A DNA stretch of 64,000 nt, from NCBI GenBank assembly GCA_900323505.1, contig OOIN01000025.1, positions 434,001-498,000 of the forward strand, read 5' to 3'. The stretch comes from Ustilago trichophora. Taxonomy: Eukaryota; Basidiomycota; Ustilaginomycetes; Ustilaginales; Ustilaginaceae. Positions 29,585 through 40,132 of the stretch are shown here, piece by piece. How positions within the stretch are numbered: position 1 is the first letter of the stretch; every line of letters begins with the position of its first letter. Position numbers and translations under genes: made by a program. The notes beneath the pieces were generated by a model. It made no database searches. It saw only the letters and a list, made by a program, of their open reading frames with translations, and was not told where the DNA came from.

Positions 29585-31234
29585 CGCTTGGCTATGCGTT
29601 TGTGTTAGTGTGTTGGTGCAGAAGGATCTATTGTTGGTGTTTTGCTTATCTGTGCCGCCTGTCTGAAGTTTTGATAGGGGCAGCTGAGCGTTGATATATG
29701 TATCTCGAGAGCGGATACAATGTCAGACAGTATGACGAAACCCCAACTGGAAGAGTTGTGACGGCGGTTGTCGTTGTTGAGCGTTGAGTGGTGATGAAGA
29801 GCTTAGAGGTCTTGTCTATTGGTCAAAAGCGTGTGTACGTGATGAGAGCGGAAGCAACCCCCCGAGATCAAAAGCAAAAGCCCATCCCTCCTACAGCATC
29901 CCATCTCCCTGCTCGACCCTCGGTCCGGCCCCTACCTCCGGCAGTAACGGTAAACGCCGCAAGCCAAGCCCAAGGAAAAGTCATTTCCCTCTCTCCCCAC
30001 CCTCTCTGTCTCTCTAGCCACGATGACAATGCAACCCGCCCCTTCCCTAACCCCCACCTGTTTCGACTTAGCGCCCTCATAACCAACTGTAAGCGTGCAG
30101 AAGCAGGCCACCGGTGAACTTGCATCTAATAGCTCCCGTTTTCTCTCTCCCACCGCATTGTTGGTCGAACTACAAAGGGCCCCCGAAGTGAAGCTTAAAG
30201 TTTCACGGAATGAAGTGATAGCATTGGACTGCGAAAAGGCGAGACTCGCAGTTTAAAGTTTGCCAGTGAGCATTTTATACTCATGGTCCTGCTTACCTAC
30301 GGAGGGGGAGAGGTTATGTGTTCGAATGCTGGCTGGAAAGGCAACCTTAACCCAGCCCTAGTGAGCTCATTGGTGATACTCTCGGCCTGATTCGACTAGC
30401 AGAGATCAAGTCGCACGATTAACAGCCGCGAATCCCTACAGCAACTCAAACCAGAGTCTTGTGGGCGGTGAAACGAGCATCGGTCAAATATCGAAACGCT
30501 CCGAACAGAGCGATGACAATGTGTGAATCCCCACCACAAGCAGGTCGAGATCTAGGCCTTTGACAGCCGAGACTTGTGGCGTTCCGATGGCAGTTGCCTC
30601 AAAGGGTGGTGAGGGGGATCGCACAGACACACATTGTAATCACCATCGATCCCGATGGTGTGGGGAGGGAGATATGGAGAGATGTATATTTTCGCTAGAG
30701 CGAAAGGTGGGCAAGGTTCACCTTACGAGCATGGAGTGGCCGCGCATTGTCGGGAAGCGACTGCCTGAGCCTGCCGAAAGCCAACCGAAAGTAGACCTTT
30801 GTGGCACTTTGGCCGGGGATGAAGGGGACCTATCTCAGCCGTGCATACAGCTGCCGGGCTTCTGGAGCGTTATCAGTGGGGCGAGAGAGCTCCATACGGG
30901 TTATGATTGGATGTGATGGGGTTTGATACAAATACAGAGAGATAGAGGTAGGTGAGTCTCTAGCACAGCAAAACTTGGCAATGGTCGCCAAGGTCCGTGT
31001 TGAGCTTTGGGTGAGGTGGGGATGGGCTGTTATTGCGCAATATGCCCACCAGACTTTTTGGTTTTCTTTTTTTTTTTTGACCGAGACCGAAATCGAGATC
31101 GAGGGTGGGCTGTTCGTCGTCCAGTTCACATGATCAGGCGGCCATGAACGCACCTCGTAACCGAGCTCGGATGCTCGGCTGGTGGAGTAGCAGCGTAACC
31201 ACGACCTTCGATAGATTCCGCCACCTTTGAGAGC
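29585..31234. other. Gene-poor intergenic region
   Basis: A 1.65 kb interval between the start of the seven-span protein gene and the stop of bS21m. The part next to 29584 should be the promoter of the former. I saw no coding frame, tRNA or repeat of note; a T10 run lies at about 31069-31078. Confidence 0.45.
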
Positions 31235-31837
31235 TTAGGCACCACGTGCCTTGATCGCCATCACAAGCTGCACCTTCCTCCTCACCATATCGGCAAACCT
31301 TCTCCTATGCCTTTCGCTCTTCTTCCTCCTCCTCTCCTCATTTGGCTTCTCGTACCTCTGCTGCAACCTCAGCTCCTGACGGACGTTATTCCTCCTGAGC
31401 AACACCGAGAGCTGACCGTATGCCCTTGAAGGATCAGCCTGCGGGGTCACCCTAATACTCCTACCACTGAAGGGAGTTGCAGGCCAGCTAGGCTCACCGT
31501 AGACGGCACGGCTGGCCCATTCCGCCTCAAGATCCTCGACATATCCACGGCGACCGTCGGAAGGGCGAGAAAGCCGACCGGAACCGCCGCGGGTCGTCTT
31601 CTCATAAGAGTCGGCAAGAGAGTCCAGGATCGCAGTGTAGGTGGAGGTGGCAGATGTAGGTTTCGAGGAGGGCTTGTCGGCTCTGGTCAGGGATGTAGAG
31701 GCGAATGTGCGGCACAGCATGTTGATGTCGAGGGTTGCGGAAGAGGGGCCGGCCAATGCAGTGTTGCGGAGGGTAGAGGTGGCCGATGCAACAGCGACAC
31801 GCAGAGGTGGCGCTACGGCGCTACACAAGAGTGACAT
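31235..31837 (-). CDS. MRP21: Mitochondrial small-subunit ribosomal protein bS21m
   Basis: A 200-residue single-exon protein. Residues 1-55 form a mitochondrial presequence (Ala/Ser/Thr/Arg-rich, CRTFASTSLTRAD near the cleavage region). The C-terminal third holds the Ribosomal_S21 signature: the pair of basic helices with VLLRRNNVRQELRLQQRYEKPNEERRRKKSERHRR-type composition, ending MVRRKVQLVMAIKARGA. It would sit in the platform region of the mitoribosomal small subunit. Yeast Mrp21 is 177 residues, so the length fits. The middle portion (SGRLSRPSDGRRGYVEDLEAEW) is less conserved. The start ATG at 31837 is followed directly by the presequence. Confidence 0.85.
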   Translation of the reverse strand: MSLLCSAVAPPLRVAVASATSTLRNTALAGPSSATLDINMLCRTFASTSLTRADKPSSKPTSATSTYTAILDSLADSYEKTTRGGSGRLSRPSDGRRGYVEDLEAEWASRAVYGEPSWPATPFSGRSIRVTPQADPSRAYGQLSVLLRRNNVRQELRLQQRYEKPNEERRRKKSERHRRRFADMVRRKVQLVMAIKARGA

Positions 31838-32189
31838 CTTGTGTGTATTTGTGTGTGTGTGTGTGTGTGTGTGTGAATGTGCGCAGTGTGATGGTGGTGA
31901 TGATCAGAACAAGATCAGAAGGTCGAAGTGGAAGGTCAGAAAAAAGAGCTCTTCAAAGCTTCTCAGATTTTCGGATCCGGCAAAAATTAGCCTATCGAAG
32001 CGAATTTTTCCACATTGTTACATCACCTTTCCACACATGGCGGATTTTTCTCTCGACTCGCAACTTCTTGCACCTTGACATGTGCGCCTCATGATGGCAG
32101 GCACGCTTCTCTTGCGTAGATGTCAAAGAAGAGGTTTCATTGAGGATACAGTACTGGAAATTGTATAAGACTACTCGTTGCATGACCCT
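31838..32189. promoter_or_regulatory. Promoter of bS21m and 3' flank of the MIF4G gene
   Basis: A 352 bp interval upstream of bS21m. It contains a (GT)12 microsatellite at 31851-31875, some 14 bp before the bS21m start codon on the minus strand (so a CA run in its 5' leader). No gene is seen. Confidence 0.5.
31851..31875. repeat. Dinucleotide microsatellite (GT)n
   Basis: About twelve GT units lie almost adjacent to the bS21m start codon; on the transcribed strand they give a CA-repeat 5' leader. Confidence 0.9.
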
Positions 32190-33719
32190 TCAGTCGCTGT
32201 CGAGGTACTCGTTGAGCGAGTCCGAGTCGTCGTCGCGACTCCAGCCTCGCTCGCGAAGCCGTTGCACCTCGACCAACCATTCGCGTGCCGATGTGCTGAT
32301 GTCGCCCTTGCTGACCAATGCTTCGATGCGGCTCATCGCTGTCTCCAGTAGTCTCCAGCCGGCGTCGTCTTCGGTCTTGGATGCTGAGTTTGCATGTCTA
32401 TGGCTGCTGCTGCTCGATGCTTCGCTCGTCATCTCGGTTGCGGGCTCTGTCAGAGGAGAAGCAGCCTCGACAGCTTCAGGCTTGCAATCCAGCATGGGAC
32501 CCACGGTGATGAGCAGTTCACACGCGCACTCAATCTCCCATGCCGAAGGAATGTCGAGACAGACCGTCTGAAGCAGGAAACGATTCAACCACTTGGAGAG
32601 CACCGAGATGCCGATGACCTCGTGAAGCGCCAACTCGCCAATGAACCTGACCACGTCTATGCCGACAAAGCGATCCTGTTGATCGCCCTCCTGCGCCCAC
32701 TGCTTGCGCATCTCGGCGCGCTCTTCCCGGGCGCAATATTTCCCAGCAGAAGACTCGGTAGCGCCGTCGATCCTCATGTGGTTGCTGAGAGTTTGAAAGA
32801 TGGGCATTCCCTTGCCAGGCAGCGCCAATCTGCTATGCATGTCCGTCATAGCGAGACCAGGGCCAAGGATCTTGTCCAGCTCGTCTTTGAGCACATTGAG
32901 GAAAAGCTGTCCATGTTGCAGGTTTTGCTGAGCTCGGCTAGTGACCGGACCGCTCATCATGCGACAGCACCATCCGGTAGCCGTGTCAAAGTCCTGCAAC
33001 ATCTTGGCTGAAAAGAGCGCCAGGCTAGAAGCTGTCCCGTACGGCGCCAGTGGATCGTCAAGAAGATGAAAGAAGCCCGTGACGGTGTGTCGGAAGAGCT
33101 GACTGCTGATTGCGCGGAACTTCAACTGGCCAATTTCAGACTCGGGATCCTCGACAAAAGAGTAGAGCTTGCATACGGAAGAGGCGAGGTAGCGGAGAAG
33201 CTCGGCACAGATGGGTCTGGTACATTTGCGGATCTTGAAATATTTGCTCAGAATGGTGTCGATCCCATCCTCTGCGTTTGACAGATCTGCACCAAGCCCG
33301 TTGAGCAAGGCATTGCTGTAAAGAGGAGAGTTCGTGTTCTTCAGCTCTGGATCAGCGTCGTTGCTGCGCTGTAGCACTTTCTCTAGAGATGGTTCGGGCT
33401 CAGGTGTAGGAGCTCGAATTGTGATTCGCGGTACTTGTAAAGTAAATTCCTGCGGTTCAGGTTGCTGTGGAGTCGACGGAAGCGTTGGCGAGGATGAAAG
33501 GATGGGAGATTGTGGCCGGCTTCGCCCTCTCGAAGCTGATGTGCCAGTGGCAGCACTGCTTGGGCTGCTTCTGGTGTGCTGCTTGGCGGCTTCGACGACA
33601 TTTCTGCGTCTTTTGTTTGCTGCTGCGGAAGCGACTTTGATGTAGTTGAGTCGTTTGGCGGCTGCTAACTCTGCACTCAAGGTGAGAGCCTTGACGGGGC
33701 GCGGCTTGGGCTTGACCAT
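32190..33719 (-). CDS. MIF4G-domain protein (eIF4G middle-domain-like)
   Basis: From the ATG at 33719 the protein has 509 residues. The C-terminal ~350 residues show the HEAT-repeat pattern of the MIF4G fold: LRYLASSVCKLYSFVEDP, LKFRAISSQLFRHTVTGFF, then the diagnostic pair VVRFIGELALHEVIGISVL and EIECACELLITVGPMLD, which align with the IxFIGELFKL and LECLCRLLTTIGKxLD blocks of eIF4G. A helix with SAREWLVEVQRLRERGW follows. It has no eIF4E-binding motif or second HEAT domain that I can see, so it may be a regulator of translation or mRNA decay (Paip1/CTIF-like), by inference. The start is ambiguous: the frame is open to 34457, with ATGs at 34061 and 34037; 33719 has the best context (CTCACCATGG) and precedes the first basic coding-like segment. 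Confidence 0.7.
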   Translation of the reverse strand: MVKPKPRPVKALTLSAELAAAKRLNYIKVASAAANKRRRNVVEAAKQHTRSSPSSAATGTSASRGRSRPQSPILSSSPTLPSTPQQPEPQEFTLQVPRITIRAPTPEPEPSLEKVLQRSNDADPELKNTNSPLYSNALLNGLGADLSNAEDGIDTILSKYFKIRKCTRPICAELLRYLASSVCKLYSFVEDPESEIGQLKFRAISSQLFRHTVTGFFHLLDDPLAPYGTASSLALFSAKMLQDFDTATGWCCRMMSGPVTSRAQQNLQHGQLFLNVLKDELDKILGPGLAMTDMHSRLALPGKGMPIFQTLSNHMRIDGATESSAGKYCAREERAEMRKQWAQEGDQQDRFVGIDVVRFIGELALHEVIGISVLSKWLNRFLLQTVCLDIPSAWEIECACELLITVGPMLDCKPEAVEAASPLTEPATEMTSEASSSSSHRHANSASKTEDDAGWRLLETAMSRIEALVSKGDISTSAREWLVEVQRLRERGWSRDDDSDSLNEYLDSD

Positions 33720-35173
33720 GGTGAGCAGCGGATACAGTTTAGCGGGCGAGATTTGAGGCTTGGAAGAGCATCGTGGTGATGTGTTGGAAGCTTCCAAGGA
33801 GCTGTAAAGGCAATCGAGGGAGGAGTGTTGATGGAACAAAGGAGACTTGCTTGTGGTTGCTGCTGCTGGGCTGAGTCTGGGATCGATGGAAATGGAACGG
33901 GCGGTGGTGCGCAGCGAAGTGTAATACTGCGTATTTTGAGACTTGACGGTATAGGGGTTTGGACGTGTGGCGACGTATGAGGCTGTCGTCAGTCGGTCTG
34001 GACTGCTCGAGGAAAATTGAAAAGGATCGTTGTGCATGGAGAGAGGTGGATGATGCAACATGGCGTGAATGTGAAGGAAAGAGAGCGAAAGAGAAGATAG
34101 AGGGAGGGATGTTGTCACAAAGAAGCGGAAACGAGAGTGGGGATAGGATGGGAAGAGGTGTCGAGAGCTCCACCGAGCCGCGACAGAGAGAAAATGAAGG
34201 CGCTGCGGAAGTATCAAGTGGAGCGATGAAAAGGACAATGTGGCAAGTGGAAGCAGAAGCGTAGCATCGAGCCACCGAGTTAATGAGCGGTTGGTTGTAG
34301 TTATGTGTGCAAAATTGCGACCGACAGCGGGTTCAGCGTTGCCAAGATTTGCAGGTGGGAGTGAGAAGAGAAATAGATGCTCGAACGACGAGAAGGGAGG
34401 AAGCGACACCGACCGAGACCGAGGATGAGACGTGCAGAGATGAGGAGGAGGAGGCAAGAAAGGAAGGGGAGAGGCTCAAAAGGATGAGGAAGCGGAAGAG
34501 ACGGCTTGTTTATATGAGAGATAAGGTTGATGCGACCCTTTTCTTGTCGGGCGTCCGTTGGACTGACGGGAAAGGAAAGACTGAGTTTAGGTTTGTGAAG
34601 CATGATCCCACTGTGGCGAGATGAAGTGAAGCAGCATACCAAAGCTGCTGAGCCCCGAGATAGTGGAATGGACCTGTGCGTGCAATCGAGATGAATGCGC
34701 TTGACAGTCTATCTGTCGTTAGCTGCGTAATGCAGAAGCAGTGCCCTGTGCTTCATGTGTCATGCAAAGCGGCTAAGAGAGGAAGCGCCAGGAGACAGCA
34801 GCGGCAGACGCGGGAGCTGTGCAGTAGATTCTGATGATGGTCCAAACAGGCAGCTGCATCAAGGCGCAAATGCTAGTCATGCCTACAAAGAAGGACTGTG
34901 GTGATAGTTTGTGGTGAGATGTATGCAGTTGAAAGGAAGGCCCGAGACGTGCCTAAGCTCGTCATGTCATGGAGAGGCACACCGAACAGAGACGCCGAAA
35001 TGCAAGCTAGCCAAGTTCATCAAGATGGAGGAAGAGGCAGAGTGTGCACACGCCTGCGTTGTGACAATAATGAGGCAGTCACACGATGGAAAGGGCGACC
35101 GCTGTGAGCCTTTTTGGCAGCAACAGGCGACGGATGCCAAAGCTTGGTCCCCCTGCCCTGCGTTACGCCAACA

Positions 35174-35208
<35 letters not shown>

Positions 35209-35980
35209 CTTTGCCAGCTGTCGGAAGCCTACCGATAGCAGTAGTGCACGCATGGGCCGCTCTCTTCTTGCCGTCAACGCTACATCGAAGAAAGAGCAAT
35301 GCAGCAATAGGCTTTTGGCTGCCATGACTTTTTTTAGGATATATGCCCTCGAGTCGATCGTGTGATCTGCTCCTTCGGGTGTTCCGACTGAAAGGGTCAC
35401 AGCCTCAGCTTAAAATTGTGACCTTGAAGACAAGCTAGATCTGCAAGCTCGCCGTTGTCATTATCACGGTGAACTTTCCACATCAGTCCTCCAACCTTGG
35501 CAAGATTGTGGGTTTCCAGGATACATACATGCAGCCAGTCCGGGGCTTGTGGGTTCGGGGCTTGCTTGAAGACACCAAAATGGGTTCCTAAAAAATAATC
35601 CGTTTGTTAAGTTCTGCGTCCAAACACATTACAGAAAGAAAATCTCGATGGAGCGCGCCAGACGCGTGCTGCTGCTCACACGCTTTTCCAGCTTCGGCCA
35701 ACGAGCCAAAACAACTCAAATTCCCAATCAACAACACCAAAAAGGCAACGATGCGACCCTGAATTGAGGAATTTGGGCAGAGAGGCAGAGAGTCAAGAGA
35801 CGAGAGAACAACACTTTTTTGGCACTTTGCTGCTGCTGCTGTCACATTTGCGCCTCGATGCAAAGCAAGCCACAGGTCAAAATTGTCGAAACATCTCTCT
35901 TGGATCCGCTGCTTTCATCTCCACCATCTCGACTCTTCCTAGAACGACCTCCCTTGCGCAAAACCTTTCAGTCGGCCAAC
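33720..35980. promoter_or_regulatory. Divergent gene-poor region, MIF4G / unknown 36 kb gene
   Basis: The left part (to about 34460) is the pyrimidine-rich leader or possible N-terminal extension of the MIF4G gene. The middle (34460-35760) carries no gene that I can support, with a (GA)14 run at 35177-35205. The last 200 bp are a likely 5' leader for the gene at 35981. Confidence 0.45.
35177..35205. repeat. Dinucleotide microsatellite (GA)n
   Basis: Some fourteen GA units in an otherwise unstructured intergenic region. Confidence 0.9.
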
Positions 35981-36865
35981 ATGACCTCGTTCACGCCCAA
36001 CCCCAACTTTGACAAGGAGAACTCTAACCCCAAGGACTGGGCCTACCACCTTGGTACGTATCTCTTCCTGGATGCCGGCTAGTAGCTCAACGCTGACTCT
36101 TGACTCATTGCTCCATCTCATCTCCTCTCTGAACAGGATGCCTTCCCCAGAAGCATCACATCGTCTTCACAAAGGAAGACTTTGTCCTCTTCCTCAAGCA
36201 GCACAACGTACATGTTGGTCCTAACTTTACCGAGCTCTCCAGGCTGCCCAAGTAAGTTGTCTCTTCTGCTCGTGTCTCATCGATCAAGTCGAGACGCTGA
36301 CATTGTCTCATCTCCATTGCTGTCTCTTAGGTACGCAACCATCGGCAAGCTCACCGTCTCTGACGAGGCAGGTCCTTCCACTGCCACTGCTACTGCCGCT
36401 GCTCCTTCCGCACCTTTGCAGCAATCCTCGCAGCCCCAGCAGCCTGTCGAGCCTGCCACTGACAACGTCGTATACACTAGCTCAGGTGACGTCTTCCGTC
36501 CCAGCCGCAAGGTTCGCCAGCTCCCCGGTGGTGGATCTGCACAAGTCACCGCCCTCTTCGGCAGCGATGCCGACCATGACGAGCCTGCACCCGTTGCCGC
36601 ACGCAGGGCCGCACCCGCCCCTGCTGCCCCAACACCAGCAGATGACGGTTTCGAGCCCCTCGGTACTGCTCCAGCAAGGCGTGTAGCCAGCGGCAACGTC
36701 TCAGCCCCCAAAGAGTCGCATTTTTACGACGATGTCAGCGCCGAAAAGGCTGGAGTGTACGAAGGCGTCCGAAATGATGCCGTCATGAACAATGGATTCC
36801 GACCCACGCGACGTGTTCGTGTGCCTGGTGGCACGGGTGGTCTGTCCAGCATCTCGTTCGACTAG
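35981..36865 (+). CDS. Unknown protein with paired C-terminal FRP-S/T-R-x-VR...PGG motifs
   Basis: Three exons: 35981-36053, 36137-36251 and 36331-36865, with introns of 83 bp (GTACGT...GAACAG) and 79 bp (GTAAGT...TCTTAG), joining in frame to 240 residues. The N-terminus (MTSFTPNPNFDKENSNPKDW, then HHIVFTKEDFVLFLKQHNVHVGPNF) is compact and charged. An Ala/Pro/Gln linker follows. Two related motifs stand out: FRPSRKVRQLPGGGSAQVTALFG (about residues 129-151, written here as key positions F, R, VR, PGGG, LFG) and FRPTRRVRVPGGTGG at the end (SSISFD C-terminus). Arg-Val-Arg-x-Pro-Gly-Gly followed by a Phe-containing end resembles the PPGG repeats of Jupiter/HN1 microtubule-associated proteins; that comparison is mine and unproven. 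The function is unknown. Confidence 0.75.
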
Positions 36866-37085
36866 ATGCATACACTTACACATCTAAGGTCTAGAAACCC
36901 AGTTTTGGCCCTTCGAACCAAAGAGAAAAACTGTCTCATATACCCTTCAATGACAGTTCTTCGTGATTTCATACCTCTGTCACGCGCACACTTGGTCTGA
37001 AAGGGAGCATCGCGAAGCAAAGCTGGGCAGATGGCAAGAAGTAGAGGAGTGAACCAATGACGGTACGAAGATCGGATCGGGCCGC

Positions 37086-37105
37086 GATCCGATCCGATCC
37101 GATCC
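37086..37105. repeat. Tandem (GATCC)4
   Basis: Four perfect GATCC units preceded by GCC GC; no function evident. Confidence 0.85.
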
Positions 37106-38711
37106 TTTGGTTGGTGCGGGTGTTTGTTGCTGAAGCTGGGAAGCGTTTCTGAGCCTTCGCAAGCCAGGGTGTGTCAGATCGACATTTCGACCGGATCTCA
37201 GATTCCAAGACATCACGATTGTGATGGGAAGCAATACTCGAGTGAGTCACTTGCATCGTCTGTGTGTATGTATGCTGTTGAAGGGGGCGAGAGAGGAAGT
37301 GGCGGAGATTCGAGTTCGTGGGCAAGGAAGTGTGTTGCGGAATTCGGAAATTGGCCATACGCTTGTCCTTTGCGCTCTCGATTTTTCGCGGAACGGAACG
37401 ACAGACACACAAAAAGTGAGACACAGCCATCTGTAGCAGACACGCGAGAACGAACCAAAAAAAAAGTGCGGGGAATCGAAGCAGAACGGTCGACCATGAT
37501 CCGTATGCACTTGCCTCATGACCCTTTCATCCTTCTCTTTGTGATGCAGGTACCAGCCAGCCACCCTAGGACCGTATGGTAGCCTAAGGAAGTGTGGATG
37601 TCACACTTGCCTGTCATCAGTTTGAGTACTGTCAGCTTTGATTTTTCATTGCCACCTCTCGGTGTCTGAATCTCTCAAGTACCGTTTGTGTTGAGATCCC
37701 GCCGGTCCAGATGCATCTTCATTGCGTCGCAGTGAAACGTGTGTGTCATGGTGATCTTTGTCGTCGGGCCATGCGATGCGATTCTTTCCCCGCAATCTCA
37801 GGGTCATCAATCAATGGTTGACTGGACGCAACGTGAAGCGAGGATCTTGATCAGCAACGGTAGTGCACATTGACCTCAGGATCGCTGCCTTTCTCGCTTA
37901 TACACATGTGGACAAGTGTCCCGGACATGATCAGCCGGACCCCGGCACATGTTCAACACCGGTCAATGTCGCTCTGAGGAGCATGGCTAGCCTCTTTTTT
38001 TTTCCTGCAGTAATCCAGCTTCGACGACAACGTGTGGCTGACTGCAGCTGTTGTACAGCAACCTTTTCTTCATTCTGACAAACCATCTCACAGTTTGTTC
38101 CGAAGCAATGTCGGTTCGATGTAATAAGAGCAACTCTTGGCGTGGGTCAAGATCATCATCATGATATTGAACTCTCAATAGCAGTGTAATGAAAGCGGAA
38201 ATCGGGTGGATGGGATCGGCGGCAATCTAAAGAGAGGGAGAGGAAAGAAAGAATTGACCGTTCTCGGCTGTCAGCCTGGAAAGGAAACTCGCTGTGCGGT
38301 CGAGCCAGCCAAAATTAAGCAACAGAATACGGGGAGAGACAGGGACGACACTCTTCTTTTTTTTTCCCCACGCACGAGCAGAAGGAAAAGATGATGCATG
38401 AGTGGAAAGCCTTGGAGGGAGCCGTTTACCGTAACGTAGTCGGTCGGTCGCTGATGAGACAAGTGATGAGCTGAGCTTCGACTTTCTTGAAACCAGAACA
38501 AGGCTTTCGTTAATGGAATGGCAGACGGCGAATGTCGTCAAAATACAAGCCCTCTCTCTGGCTTTTGCTCATGGCGTGGGGACACAACTTCATCTCCGCG
38601 GCCGTTCCTTTTTTTTTTTTTTTTTTACAAGAATCGGACCCACCCTCATACACCTTGCTTGCATGTCAAGAGCGGACCGGCCGGTCACGATACTAATGAA
38701 TTTGGTGATTA

Positions 38712-38734
38712 GTACAGTACACTGCAGACTGTAC
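38712..38734. promoter_or_regulatory. Inverted repeat GTACAGT ... ACTGTAC around CTGCAG
   Basis: Seven-base arms (GTACAGT at 38712-38718 and ACTGTAC at 38728-38734) face each other across ACACTGCAG. They share the core of the palindrome at 25864-25875. A dimeric binding site is plausible; the factor is not known. Confidence 0.35.
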
Positions 38735-39672
38735 AGGTAGACTGTATGCAGTTGGACCCATCCCACTCTCTGGCCAAAGTGTGTCATGCGAAGAGGACGC
38801 TCCGATCCAGTGAATCACAAACGCACAAGCCTCTCAGGTGCTGCATTGTTCTCTCATATTAACTTGCCATCCACGTTCCACACTACTGTTGCGCCAGGTG
38901 GGATCAGCTTGACACCTCTTGAATCGTTGGCGTCTAGCTTTGCATGGCTTGCACCGACGTCTTGTGCGATGCAGATACAGATAGTCTTGCTTTCGCTTGC
39001 CAAGAGGGTTGGCTTGTCGCAGTTAAAGTTTAATTATTTTTTTTATTATTCCATTTCATTTTCGAAGAAAAAAGACGGCAGACGGGCTCGTTAAGTGACA
39101 AGCTACTCCGCTCCGCTCTCCCCGTCCAAAGTCAAAAAAAAGATGGGCTGTTCTGCACACCAGACCCTGAATTACTGTGAGAGATCCAACTTCTTCCGCT
39201 CTGCTCTGCTCCTGTCTGGCCGCCTCTTTTGCGGGGTTTGGCCATCAACCAAATACTGAGTCGTTAGGCTTGCTGTTGTTCCGCGGTAGTTGACGATGTA
39301 TGAGCCTGTCACACCAACCATGTGATTCTGTGTCACTTGGGTCTGAACAGAAGAGACGGCACCGGCATGCTCGCTTGGCTTTGACCTCGCCAATCGGGCG
39401 ACAACTTTCGCTTCCGCCTTGCCCGTGAGGGTTCAATTGGTGGCTGGCTATGCATTTGCTTCTACTTACACCTCTCTCTCTCTCTCGAGAAGCCCACCTT
39501 CTAGTGCATGAATGACGCCCTCTCTCTCTCTCTCTCTCCCTCCCCACCTCTTACATCGTCTCCCTCTCCCCGTTGCATGCTCCCTTCGTTCAATATATGT
39601 ATGCCTCCTCCATCTCCCCACCTCAGCCCTTCTCCTCTTCCCACCCTCATCACTTCATTCCTCCCACACCTC

Positions 39673-39728
39673 TGATCCTGATCCTGATCCTGATCCTGAC
39701 CCTGACCCTCACCCTCACCCTCACCCTA
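39673..39728. repeat. Degenerate (TGATCC / CACCCT) hexanucleotide array
   Basis: TGATCC units grade into TGACCC and then CACCCT units over about 56 bp in the promoter region of the esterase gene. This is a hexamer minisatellite with internal drift and is not a telomere-type repeat. Confidence 0.8.
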
Positions 39729-40132
39729 CCCTTCCCTTTCCGCTCCCTCTTCATTGGCTCATCAGTCAGTCGCGTGCAAGTCAAATCCTTCTTCTACGAC
39801 TTGCAAGCCAGCCCTTTACGACCAGAGATAGCGAGCTCACATCCCTGCTCCTTCACCTCTGCTCCTTCACTCTCAGCACTTGAACTGCTCAGACGACTCC
39901 TTGGAGCAGCGATACAAGCTCCGTTCTTTCAGGTACCGAATCCACTCTCGATCCTACATCGCTGACCCCACGTACGACAGTGCAGTGCAATACATTCGCA
40001 TACAATTGCTAACCCCCCGCAGCACGTCAAACCTTAGGCGGCTCACGCACCTCGACGCCACCAACAGCCTCAGCTTGTCTTTGTCCCCTTCCCTGCTCCC
40101 ACCATCATCGTATACGCTCGTCAGTTAGCTCG

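Larger units (their letters stand above)
36866..40132. other. Long gene-poor region before the carboxylesterase gene
   Basis: A 3.3 kb interval. Contents seen: four tandem GATCC units (37086-37105), a T17 run (38610-38626), an inverted ACTGTAC pair around a PstI-like CTGCAG (38712-38734), CT runs and a degenerate TGATCC/CACCCT array (39521-39728). Both strands have only short frames without coding character. The right-hand 600 bp is pyrimidine-rich and probably promoter and 5' leader of the esterase gene. Confidence 0.45.

Noticed and set aside
39673..39728. Telomere-like repeat
   Set aside because: The units are TGATCC/CACCCT and not the CCCTAA-type repeat of fungal telomeres, and the array is short and internal.
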